Shown: piece by piece, positions 6,403-13,485 of the stretch
Numbering within the stretch: the stretch's first letter is position 1
Layout: each line of letters opens with the position of its first letter
NCBI GenBank assembly: GCA_022566435.1
Contig: JADFIX010000017.1
Coordinates: 1 to 13,650 of the forward strand
Reading direction: 5' to 3'
DNA from: Planctomycetota bacterium
GTDB lineage: Bacteria; Planctomycetota; Phycisphaerae; UBA1845
Length of the DNA: 13,650 nucleotides
Made by a program: the position numbers and the translations under genes
Notes under the pieces: generated by a model
What the model was told of the DNA's origin: nothing
What the model saw: only the letters and a program-made list of their open reading frames with translations
Databases searched by the model: none

Positions 6403-7667
6403 CCGCTCTTGGAGTACATACTCCGCCTGCGCCAGGTATTCGGCATCCGAAAGACTTTCTGGGACAGCGCCTTGTGGTCCTCCTGGAAGCCGGCCGTATA
6501 GAACAGACCGATATCCTCGGCAATTTCCTCGACAAACGACTCCGGCTCGCTGACCAACTGACCACTCGGATCGGACGGGTCGATATTGATCGGCGTGACA
6601 TACAAGCGGAAGTTGGGGCGGACCTCCTGTAAATAGAACCGGCAGATACCTTTCGCATGTTCGTCCGGAAGAAACGGCGGCATTTCGAGACGATAGTCTA
6701 CTTTTTGCCAGTCACTCCACTCGCCTTCATTCAAGACGATCGTCTGATTCTGCAACTCGATCCGGGCCGCCGGTTTTTCGGGATGGCGGAACACCTCGAA
6801 ATCGACCGCGACCATGCGCGGCTTCTTCAGATAGGTGTGGTCAGGCCCGGAGAGCTTGGCCTTCGCCACATTTCCCCGAAAAACGATTGGCTTTTTTATT
6901 CCGCCGCCCTCGTCAATCACACGAAATGTATCCTCGGCGAAGTGCTGGTACGTGCCGTAGGTTCCGAGCAAATCGGGCACACCCATGCCGCTTAAACAGC
7001 ACATGTGCCCATGTTTCGAGGGGCTCGGCGGGTAGTTTGCCGGTATGTCGTAAATACGGACCGTGACCCCCGCGGCGTCAAGATGATCCCAGAACGGCGT
7101 GCCGCCACGTTTCAGGAGTGTCTGCGTCGGGTTGTGATGGAACGGCCAAAACGTCAGCGGAAGGCGATAGGCACCGACCTCCCATCCCTCTTCACTCGTC
7201 TTGGTTTCGGCTGCGGAATAATAGGGAGAATACTGCCGCGCCGGATCGCGGTGGATGAAATCGAAGATACCGTGCGCACCGGGGCCTGCCCCGGTAATGA
7301 AGTTCGACCATGCCACAGGACTCTGCGGGGGGATGCTCGTTCCCAGCGGCTTGAACCCCCCGCTCTCTCTCAGTCGCGCCATATTGGGCAGCAGACCCGC
7401 GTCCATGAGACGTCCGCACAAGCGCGGGTCCATACCGTCGAATCCAAGAACGATGACCCTTGGATCGGCCGATTCTTGCGAGCCATCCTGACTGCATGAC
7501 GTCAAGAGAACCGCCGCGAAAACCACGCACGCAAATAATGCGCAGCGCCCTCGTATGCGGGCCGCACACAGAAGCCGAGCAGCGCGTGCAAGCAGGCATT
7601 GCAACTCCCGGACATCCACATCTCGACCGACACTAGCGTTCAACTCTATTTGCTCTCCACTCACCAT
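6399..7667 (-). CDS. N-terminal half of frameshifted type I phosphodiesterase-like lipoprotein
   Basis: The N-terminal half (422 aa; residues after 406 are out of frame) of an alkaline-phosphatase-superfamily hydrolase, close to type I phosphodiesterase/nucleotide pyrophosphatase. Hydrophobic residues 42-57 end in LLTSC, a lipobox with Cys58, so the protein is probably a lipoprotein outside the cytoplasmic membrane. VIVLGFDGMD supplies the first metal ligand (Asp77) and PPQSPVAW the probable nucleophile Ser116. Residues 120-400 match the paralog segment by segment (GPGAHGIFDF, KGICRFYLQEVRPNFRLYV, TPINIDP). The stretch before the signal peptide is long and the ATG at 7667 has no clear ribosome site, so the true start may be further in. 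It begins 42 nt after the stop of the paralog. The out-of-frame tail RMPNTWRRRSMYSKSG is an artefact of the shift. Confidence 0.85.
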   Translation of the reverse strand: MVSGEQIELNASVGRDVDVRELQCLLARAARLLCAARIRGRCALFACVVFAAVLLTSCSQDGSQESADPRVIVLGFDGMDPRLCGRLMDAGLLPNMARLRESGGFKPLGTSIPPQSPVAWSNFITGAGPGAHGIFDFIHRDPARQYSPYYSAAETKTSEEGWEVGAYRLPLTFWPFHHNPTQTLLKRGGTPFWDHLDAAGVTVRIYDIPANYPPSPSKHGHMCCLSGMGVPDLLGTYGTYQHFAEDTFRVIDEGGGIKKPIVFRGNVAKAKLSGPDHTYLKKPRMVAVDFEVFRHPEKPAARIELQNQTIVLNEGEWSDWQKVDYRLEMPPFLPDEHAKGICRFYLQEVRPNFRLYVTPINIDPSDPSGQLVSEPESFVEEIAEDIGLFYTAGFQEDHKALSQKVFRMPNTWRRRSMYSKSG

Positions 7668-7709
7668 GATCGATGCACAACCCGGAAACGCAACAGGGTC
7701 ATGTTGTTT

Positions 7710-10001
7710 TCAGGCCCCGTGGGCATGGCGTTTTTTTGTGGCCTTGCCGTTCCCCCGGCCATTCACATGCCCGTTTGAAGGAAACGAGCCGTCCGCATCG
7801 GCCACCTCGAGAGGACGTCCATCCATCACTGAAGGCACTCCCACGCCGAACATGTCCAGCGCCGTGGTGCCAATATCCAGCAAGCGAGGATTGGCGGTCT
7901 TGATCTTGCGATTACAGAAGAGCACACCAGGTACGACTTTCGGATCCACACAATGATCGCCGCTCCAGGCCTTGGTGTTGTCGTGAAACAGTGCGTTGGT
8001 CGGTTGGCCGATCGCGGCCTCCCAACACACACGGTATCCGTTGTTGTACCCGACGACGACATCCGGGGCTTCGGTCTTGTAGGGCCCGCTGTAGATTTTT
8101 TGGGTGTTGAACGCCCGATTGATCGCGGTTTTCCCTTTCTCTTCATCCCGAAGACCCGCGAGCTTTTCACAAATCTCGTCGCGTAACGCGTCCGCATCAG
8201 ACGGATCGACAATTCCGTTCGCCTCGCGACCTTTGATGTTCAGCCATAGACCCGCGAGCCCGAGACAGTATGCCTTAGTCTTCGACCAATCCACAGCGGC
8301 CAGGTACTTGTCCTCACGACCTTCGGCGTTCAAAGTCAGGTAGCCGTTCTGCTCGAGCCAAACATTTAAATCGATGCCCCGGCGAAATGAAGCGAATCCG
8401 TGATCGGATATCACCATGAGCACCGTATTCTCATCGTCGCACTCCGCCATGGTCCGACCGACCAGGTCGTCCATACGTTCGTATAGCTCTCGAATGGCGT
8501 CTCGCCGTTGCGGTTCCGCCTGTCCGGCGTGTGCGGGATGTTCCGCGTCGATATAGCGCCAGAACATGTGCTGAATACGATCCGTGCCGTCGAACACGCA
8601 GACGCAAAGACCGCGCTTCACCTTTTCCAGGGCATCGAAGAACATGTCCTCTCGCTCCTCGTCGGCTTCGAGACATTGGTGCAGGAAGGCGTCGTCGTCC
8701 AGAATCTTGGCATTCATGCCCCAGGTATCTTCCGCCAAGCCCAGCGTCGCGTAGCGACCCTGCATTTTCGACAGGTAGGTCGCGTACACGGATGGGTACG
8801 AAATGGGCATTGCCGGTTTGTCGGGATCGATTTGGATCGGGGTCACGTACAATTCGAACTCGGGTTCGGTCTTGATCAACAGGAACTGGCAGATTCCCTT
8901 GACCTTGATGCCCAATCCCGCTTTGAATTCCACGACGATCCAATCGGTATATTCTCCTCGTGTCAGGGCCACACGCTCGCGCCCGACGGTCAACGTCGCT
9001 TGGTCCGGCGTGTCGATACGAATCCGGAACGGGCAGCACATTGCGCCGCCATCCTCTCGCAAACCATTCTCCGGGCCTACCAAGTGCGAACGGATCGCGT
9101 CGCCGTCGCGTGTCACATGAATCTGCTCACCGCCGATGTGCTCCTCGTGGACCGCCGCCGTCGTGTAGTAGGAAAACGTACCTTGCGAACCGCGCAGATC
9201 GGGCACACACATCGCGGAAAGGACTAGACCGCGACACCGCTCCGGGGGAAACGTGATCGGCACGCGAATGACGTTGCTGAAAATCCCGTGCTCGCCGAGG
9301 ACGTGCCAGAACGGTTTGCCCTTTCTCAGCAGACGGATGTCCGCCTTGCCCAGCGGAATGCGATAACGACCGAGCTTGAGTTCTCGCCGCGGTGGATGAA
9401 TACTGACGGAAGAGAGCGCCGGCAGGTAGTTTCGCCGATTGCGGGTGAGGAAATCGAAAATATTGTGTTTGCCGGGATTACTGCAGGTCAAGAAGCTCGA
9501 CCAAGCCACCGGCGAGAGCGGCGGCGCCGTCGTTCCAAGACGTAAGAAGGAACCCTGATTCTTCAACTTTTCCAAATTCGGCAGCCTTCCCTCGGCCATA
9601 TACTTCTCGGCCAAAGTCGGCTCCATGCCGTCGAGACCCAGCACTACGAAGCGCTGGATCCGAGCTTGCGAAAGTGCCCGACGACCACGTAGAAACCGGA
9701 TGAACCAACGCAGAGGCCAAAGAAATATGGCGGCCAATCCAGAAAGGAAGGCGAGAAAGAACGCAATCATCGAGGAGCCGATGGCGAATCCGGCGCCGGG
9801 TCCGATATAGGCATGCGCTTCGTCGCCGATCAGCAGCAAACACAACAGGCCCATAGCGATCGATCGGGCGAGAATCCGCCGGTCGGAATTGCCTGATTTC
9901 CCATGGATTTCGATCATTTCGCGCTGGCACATCGGATTTTTCGATTGGTCACCATTCGGATCGTCACACGCAATGTCTCGCCGGTTCAGAGTCGCTGCCA
10001 T
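7710..10001 (-). CDS. Membrane-anchored alkaline-phosphatase-superfamily hydrolase (type I phosphodiesterase-like)
   Basis: Intact 763-residue paralog of the broken gene downstream. Residues 43-64 are a signal-like segment, AYIGPGAGF (64-72) follows, and 75-97 is a transmembrane helix followed by the Arg-rich RWFIRFLRGRR. The catalytic domain begins near 117. LGLDGM gives Asp124, PPLSPVAW gives probable nucleophile Ser163, DGTDRIQH gives Asp474 and His478, ISDHGF gives Asp533 and His534, and SGDHC gives His683, so the two-metal site is complete. The family hydrolyses phosphodiester, phosphonate or nucleotide bonds; the substrate here is unknown. The last 30 residues are a Gly/Asn/Lys tail. 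Start is uncertain: ATG codons at 10001, 9932 and 9917 are in frame without strong ribosome sites. The promoter candidate at 10019-10047 would leave almost no leader for 10001, which favours 9932 or 9917. Confidence 0.9.
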   Translation of the reverse strand: MAATLNRRDIACDDPNGDQSKNPMCQREMIEIHGKSGNSDRRILARSIAMGLLCLLLIGDEAHAYIGPGAGFAIGSSMIAFFLAFLSGLAAIFLWPLRWFIRFLRGRRALSQARIQRFVVLGLDGMEPTLAEKYMAEGRLPNLEKLKNQGSFLRLGTTAPPLSPVAWSSFLTCSNPGKHNIFDFLTRNRRNYLPALSSVSIHPPRRELKLGRYRIPLGKADIRLLRKGKPFWHVLGEHGIFSNVIRVPITFPPERCRGLVLSAMCVPDLRGSQGTFSYYTTAAVHEEHIGGEQIHVTRDGDAIRSHLVGPENGLREDGGAMCCPFRIRIDTPDQATLTVGRERVALTRGEYTDWIVVEFKAGLGIKVKGICQFLLIKTEPEFELYVTPIQIDPDKPAMPISYPSVYATYLSKMQGRYATLGLAEDTWGMNAKILDDDAFLHQCLEADEEREDMFFDALEKVKRGLCVCVFDGTDRIQHMFWRYIDAEHPAHAGQAEPQRRDAIRELYERMDDLVGRTMAECDDENTVLMVISDHGFASFRRGIDLNVWLEQNGYLTLNAEGREDKYLAAVDWSKTKAYCLGLAGLWLNIKGREANGIVDPSDADALRDEICEKLAGLRDEEKGKTAINRAFNTQKIYSGPYKTEAPDVVVGYNNGYRVCWEAAIGQPTNALFHDNTKAWSGDHCVDPKVVPGVLFCNRKIKTANPRLLDIGTTALDMFGVGVPSVMDGRPLEVADADGSFPSNGHVNGRGNGKATKKRHAHGA

Positions 10002-10018
10002 TCGTATCGGCTACTGCA

Positions 10019-10047
10019 ATGATACGGCTCGCCGCCCGGCAACGCAA
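10019..10047 (-). promoter_or_regulatory. Candidate promoter of the phosphodiesterase operon
   Basis: Minus strand TTGCGT (10042-10047), 17 bases, TATCAT (10019-10024). The -10 matches consensus at 5 of 6 positions and the -35 at 3 of 6. The hexamer and spacing are the same as at the promoter candidate of the TPR protein gene. Transcription would start near 10012. Confidence 0.4.
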
Positions 10048-10249
10048 AATCGAGGACTGCAACATCGATGGCAAGCACGATTCGCACGCCACCGGGCATT
10101 CGAAAAGGATAGGCTGGACCTTTCATCCGCGGTGTGAGCCCGACTCGACGGTAACGAGGACAATCATCTCCCGCCCCCGAACATGCCGGCTTCGCGTTTA
10201 CACTGGAGGAAGACAAGAGGTCGAGGTGTTACCGGACCCAAAAGCCCGA

Positions 10250-10380
10250 TAAAAAGGCGTGCGGCACCCCGGTAAGTAATTGGCGCGGTCAAAGGGTGCC
10301 GCAGCGAGTGGAAGCTTATAAGCTCTGGTACAATCGAACTGTCCACGGCCGTCCGTCGCGGATAGTAGCCGTGCAGAACA
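10250..10380 (-). ncRNA. Candidate small RNA, about 130 nt
   Basis: The minus strand holds a complete transcription unit without a convincing reading frame: a promoter at 10387-10414, a predicted start near 10380, and a terminator ending in T5 at 10251-10255. The transcript could form three structures. These are a hairpin with CACGGC (10368-10373) pairing GCCGTG (10344-10349) and an inner CCG/CGG; a perfect 12-base palindrome AGCTTATAAGCT (10313-10324); and the terminator stem. It matches no RNA family I recognise. Its gap lies between the divergent phosphodiesterase operon and the HerA gene. It could also be a leader for read-through into the operon, terminated as an attenuator. Confidence 0.45.
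10251..10303 (-). terminator. Intrinsic terminator-like hairpin with T5
   Basis: A 10-base perfect inverted repeat, TGCGGCACCC (10260-10269 on plus) and GGGTGCCGCA (10294-10303), separated by 24 bases. On the minus strand it is followed by CGCC and then TTTTT, the order expected for a Rho-independent terminator. The 4-base gap before the T-run and the long loop are not ideal. On the plus strand no T-run follows, so the orientation is minus. Confidence 0.5.
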
Positions 10381-10386
10381 CTCTCT

Positions 10387-10414
10387 AGTATATCGGCCAA
10401 ACGACAGATTTCAA
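10387..10414 (-). promoter_or_regulatory. Strong candidate sigma-70 promoter of the small RNA
   Basis: Minus strand TTGAAA (10409-10414), 16 bases, TATACT (10387-10392). Both hexamers match consensus at 5 of 6 positions, making this the best promoter match I found in the window. No protein-coding gene starts downstream of it before the terminator. Confidence 0.5.
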
Positions 10415-10684
10415 GAACGATTCTGTAACATTCTCTATTTCTTGATCCGTACAGCGCATCAACCACTCAACCCAAATCGAAAGGCCGATCAGCGGGAGTC
10501 CTGGCGTCGCGATCCCGTCATTATCACACGTTCCGAATGTCGCTTGGTAAACCGTGGCCCCAAACGAATCTACCTCGCGCAACTTTCGAATTCGAGCTTT
10601 CGGTTCGCCTGCCATCTTACGATATTCGATTTGTGGGCACTCACGGTCGCCCGGGAAATACCGGTAGCCAGAACGAGAAAACGG
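10415..10684. other. Upstream region of the HerA-like gene
   Basis: The HerA reading frame stays open upstream to 10442, but the 81 extra residues are Arg-rich, low in conserved character and precede a typical HerA N-terminus, so I treat this as non-coding leader. I could not find a convincing plus-strand promoter pair. No repeat or RNA gene was recognised. Confidence 0.4.
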
Positions 10685-12685
10685 ATGAATCCACTCAAAA
10701 TCGGAAACGTCGTTCGTGTGGAAAGTGGACGCGTCGATGTCGTGATCACGGCCAACGATCTCAATCTACTCCATGATGATCGGACGTATAGGGTCGGCCA
10801 GCTCGGCTCCTACATTACGATCCCCATGGACGCGCGAACAATCATCGGGTTCGTAGTGGGCGTCGGCCGTCAAGAGGTCTCCGTTGTCGACGTCGAACCC
10901 CAGCTCATCATGCAAGTGCAGCTTCTCGGAGAAATCGCCGCAGGGAGCTTCGTGCGCGGGGTCAACGAGTATCCGATCGTGGGCGACGACGTTTGGGTCG
11001 CCATCCAGGCGGACTTCGAGGCCATCTTCGGAAGCTTCGACCAACTCTTGAGTGGCACCGAACACCCCCAAAGCTTCACGTTGGGCCGGTTCGCCCTGAA
11101 TACGGACTTTGAAGTCAAGGTGCTCGGTACCGAGATGTTTGCGAAGCATGTGGCCATCGTGGGCAACAGCGGAAGCGGAAAGAGCTGCACGGTGGCAAGG
11201 ATCTTGCAGGAGGTGCTCGATCTCGAACAATCGCAAGTGGTGATGTTCGATATGCACGGCGAATACCGTGCGGCGTTCTCCGACGAAGAGGGTCAGCTTA
11301 ACGCCAACGTCACGTACTTGGATGTCGACGACCTCGTGCTGCCGTATTGGTTGCTCAAGTACGAAGAGTTGGAAGCCATATTCGTTGATCGATCCAACCC
11401 GCTGCATGTCAGCACGCAAATATCATTCTTACGTTCGGCGATACTCGAATTCAAGCAGGATGCCGCCGAGCAGTTGGGCCTAACGAAGTCCCTGACGCTT
11501 GATACGCCGATCTATTTTTCGCTCGAATGTTTGAAAAACTACGCCGAAAACCTCAACGAAGCGCGGTATGTGTTGAATGAAGATCATCTCGCCTTCAGCA
11601 AGCTCGCTCTACGCTCGCTTGATCCCGAAGAGCAGCAGAAGCTCATGCGCACGACGCGGTGCCAGTTCAATCGCGGCAATCCGGAAGGCGAGACACCGCA
11701 CCCGCTCTATTTCGGTAAGCTTCTCGGCTTGATCGACCAGATCGATACCAAGTTTCTGGATCGTCGTTACCAGTTCCTTCTACGCCCCCTTCAACATGGA
11801 AAGAATTCCCGATACTTCCGCGACGAGCTGTCTCAACACGATGGAAGCGGGCGAACGTCCCAGCTGATGAACCACCTGATCAAGCTGCTGACCGGACGCG
11901 TCGAGCCGAGAAGTAATCTGACCATTATCGACCTGTCCGGCATCCCGTTCGAAATCGTCGACATCGCCGTCGCCGTCCTCACGCGGCTGTTGTTCGATCT
12001 AAATTTCTGGACCCCCGCCGCGCAGCGGCACCCCATGCTCCTGGTCTTCGAGGAGGCACACAACTACGTGCCGCGGGTAGTCGGAAACCGCTCATCGTTC
12101 GCCAAGACGGCGGTCGAACGGGTGGCCAAAGAGGGCCGAAAGTATGGCGTCAGCGCGATGATCGTCTCTCAGCGCCCGTCGGAGCTTTCGGAAACCGTTC
12201 TCGCCCAGTGCAACAGTTTTATCGCCATGCGATTGAACAATCCCGACGACCAGCGATACGTGGAAAAAGTGGTCAGCGACCACTTCGCGGGTCTGCTGAA
12301 GATGCTGCCCGTGCTCCGCCCGGGTGAGGCGTTTGTCATCGGCGACAGCGTCATCATGCCCATGCGCACCCTCATCGACATTCCCAACCCAAAACCGCAA
12401 AGTGGAAACATTGACTTCTTCAAGCACTGGGCTGATTCCGACCCGGATTACGACATCGACGAAATCATCCAACATTGGCGCGCCCAAAACCGCCACGCCG
12501 TCACCGAGACGCCGGACCTTGCACCTACGTTCGACGCCGATGCCCCACCGGCGCCGTCGAGCGTTTCTCGTCCGGGCACTCCGGTACCGGCAACCGCATC
12601 GCCGGCCGGCGCCTTATCGGGCGCCCCGCAGGGAAAGCCCGTCACCGCCTCATCCATCCGAAAGTCCAAGTGGCTTGCCGGCTGA
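10685..12685 (+). CDS. HerA-like P-loop ATPase (DUF87 / FtsK-HerA superfamily)
   Basis: A 666-residue hexameric-translocase-type ATPase. Residues 1-150 form a HAS-barrel-like beta domain (IGNVVRVESGRVDVVI). Walker A is GNSGSGKSC (160-168), followed by VVMFDMHGEY (185-194), typical of the family. A helical insert occupies about 222-400. Walker B is LLVFEEAHNYVP (452-463), and SQRPSELSETVLAQCNSFIAM (495-515) contains the sensor and arginine-finger region. The C-terminal DFFKHW to HWRAQ helix is followed by a Pro/Ala/Ser-rich tail (610-655). ATG 10685 is chosen because the HAS-barrel begins there, although its ribosome site is weak. HerA proteins work with the NurA nuclease in archaeal end resection, and in bacteria with Sir2-, DUF4297- or nuclease-type partners in anti-phage defence. 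No such partner is in the window, so it may act alone, with an unlinked partner, or in DNA repair. It does not overlap its neighbours. Confidence 0.9.
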   Translation: MNPLKIGNVVRVESGRVDVVITANDLNLLHDDRTYRVGQLGSYITIPMDARTIIGFVVGVGRQEVSVVDVEPQLIMQVQLLGEIAAGSFVRGVNEYPIVGDDVWVAIQADFEAIFGSFDQLLSGTEHPQSFTLGRFALNTDFEVKVLGTEMFAKHVAIVGNSGSGKSCTVARILQEVLDLEQSQVVMFDMHGEYRAAFSDEEGQLNANVTYLDVDDLVLPYWLLKYEELEAIFVDRSNPLHVSTQISFLRSAILEFKQDAAEQLGLTKSLTLDTPIYFSLECLKNYAENLNEARYVLNEDHLAFSKLALRSLDPEEQQKLMRTTRCQFNRGNPEGETPHPLYFGKLLGLIDQIDTKFLDRRYQFLLRPLQHGKNSRYFRDELSQHDGSGRTSQLMNHLIKLLTGRVEPRSNLTIIDLSGIPFEIVDIAVAVLTRLLFDLNFWTPAAQRHPMLLVFEEAHNYVPRVVGNRSSFAKTAVERVAKEGRKYGVSAMIVSQRPSELSETVLAQCNSFIAMRLNNPDDQRYVEKVVSDHFAGLLKMLPVLRPGEAFVIGDSVIMPMRTLIDIPNPKPQSGNIDFFKHWADSDPDYDIDEIIQHWRAQNRHAVTETPDLAPTFDADAPPAPSSVSRPGTPVPATASPAGALSGAPQGKPVTASSIRKSKWLAG

Positions 12686-12714
12686 TGGGCAGAAACATGT
12701 TGAGGGTGTATACT
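12686..12714 (+). promoter_or_regulatory. Candidate promoter for rnpB
   Basis: TGGGCA (12686-12691), 17 bases, TATACT (12709-12714); matches to consensus are 4 of 6 and 5 of 6. It starts right after the HerA stop codon and would give a leader of about 80 nt before the mature RNase P RNA. Confidence 0.35.
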
Positions 12715-12940
12715 CATGGATACAGCACTACGAGCGGCCTCACGGATCCCGGGCGCATGGAATCAAACCGGGCATCTGCGAGTCGGCTCGAATGACAGGC
12801 ATAGGACGAAGCGGGCGGAGGCGATCGCCGGCAAACGATAAGGTTTGCGGGAGGAAAGTCCGGACTGGGCAGGGCACGGTGGTTGGTAACGCCAACCCGG
12901 CGCAAGCCGAGGGAAAGTGCCACAGAAACGACACCGCCGG

Positions 12941-13022
12941 GAAAACGTCAAAACGCCCAAAAAGTCGAAACGGCGAAAGACCGTGTTTTGGCTTTTCGAC
13001 GTTTCGATGTTTCGACGTTTTC
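12941..13022 (+). repeat. Octamer-based inverted repeat extending rnpB helix P12
   Basis: Outer arms GAAAACGTC (12941-12949) and GACGTTTTC (13014-13022) pair perfectly. The 3' arm is a tandem of octamers: TTTCGACG (12994-13001), TTTCGATG (13002-13009), TTTCGACG (13010-13017). The 5' arm carries the opposite-sense units GTCGAAAC (12964-12971) and GGCGAAAG (12972-12979). It sits where the short P12 hairpin is expected, between the conserved ACCGCC and GGTAAGGGTGAAA elements. Confidence 0.8.
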
Positions 13023-13138
13023 ATCGGTAAGGGTGAAATGGTGCGGTAAGAGCGCACCGCGCGGCCGGTGACGGTCGCGGCAGGGTAAACCCCACCGCCA
13101 GCAAGCCCAAATAGGCAGCGAGAGGCGGCCCGTCTCGG

Positions 13139-13209
13139 AGAATGCAGAATGGCGAATTCAGAATAGCGGATTCTTCATTCGCTATTCGCCATTCTAAATT
13201 CTGCATTCT
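13139..13209 (+). repeat. Heptamer-based inverted repeat inserted in rnpB near P16/P17
   Basis: Perfect 12-base arms AGAATGCAGAAT (13139-13150) and ATTCTGCATTCT (13198-13209), with inner arms GGCGAAT (13151-13157) and ATTCGCC (13184-13190). The whole element has period 7: units of the form GAATNNN on the 5' side and NNNATTC on the 3' side (for example TTCATTC, GCTATTC, GCCATTC, TAAATTC, TGCATTC). It lies between the P17 strand (GTCTC) and the P16 3' strand (GCTG), leaving the flanking core elements intact. Confidence 0.85.
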
Positions 13210-13433
13210 GAAGCTGTGGGTAGGGCGCTCGAGCCGGCGGGCAACCGTCGGCCCAGATGAATGATCGCCGCCCGCTCGGCCAACGCCAAGCGGGAACAGA
13301 ATTCGGCTTACAGACCCGCCGGTCCGTCTTGTTTTGTTTCGTTGCACTTCCGACGCCCCCCAACCACCCGCCTCGCGTTCGACCACTCGCGCCACCCAAC
13401 ATTCGGGGCGCCCTGGCATTAGGCGCATGACAA

Positions 13434-13461
13434 CGGGCCGCCCCGGCTTCGGAGCGACCCG
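13434..13461 (-). terminator. Hairpin downstream of the PEP-CTERM gene
   Basis: On the minus strand CGGGTCGCTCC and GGGGCGGCCCG form an 11-pair stem around GAAGCC. Two of the pairs are G-T (G-U in RNA) that become mismatches on the plus strand, so the minus transcript is favoured. It begins 25 bases after the stop codon. No T-run follows. Confidence 0.45.
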
Positions 13462-13485
13462 TAATAGGTCTCAGTTTTCAGTCTA

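Larger units (their letters stand above)
12804..13325 (+). ncRNA. rnpB: RNase P RNA (class A), enlarged
   Basis: The catalytic RNA of RNase P, which trims the 5' leaders of tRNA precursors. P1 is GGAC..GCGGG with CCCGC..GTCC at the ends. P2 is GGCGATC with GATCGCC. P3 is the GCAAAC/GTTTGC hairpin. P4 is formed by the conserved GGAGGAAAGTCCGGACT and AATTCGGCTTACAG. GGTAAGGGTGAAATGGTGCG, AAGAGCGCACCGCGCGG, AAGCCCAAATAGG, GTGGGTAGG (with the GGU that binds tRNA CCA) and the P18 hairpin GCCGGCGGGCAACCGTCGGC are all in the expected order. An extra hairpin, CCCGCT/AGCGGG, lies between P2 and P4, as P19 does in other bacteria. Its length of about 520 nt exceeds the usual 350-420 because of two repeat hairpins, at P12 and between P17 and P16. 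T-rich DNA after 13325 may end transcription. Ends are estimated from P1 pairing. Confidence 0.95.

Noticed and set aside
6445..6460. Programmed -1 frameshift joining the two phosphodiesterase halves
   Set aside because: The local sequence GTC TTT CGG is not a canonical X XXY YYZ slippery site and I saw no obvious downstream stimulatory hairpin; an error or mutation is simpler.
10164..10466. Minus-strand 100-residue frame in the divergent gap
   Set aside because: Its start lies upstream of the promoter candidate, it runs through the terminator hairpin, and the product resembles nothing known.
10442..10684. In-frame 81-residue extension of the HerA-like protein
   Set aside because: The HAS-barrel begins at the ATG at 10685 and the extension has no conserved character.
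10002..10684. tRNA gene in the divergent gap
   Set aside because: TTCGA-like strings occur but no cloverleaf arms or acceptor pairing could be found around them.
12941..13209. CRISPR-like array
   Set aside because: The repeats are 7-8 bases, contiguous and arranged as hairpin arms within RNase P RNA; there are no spacers or cas genes.
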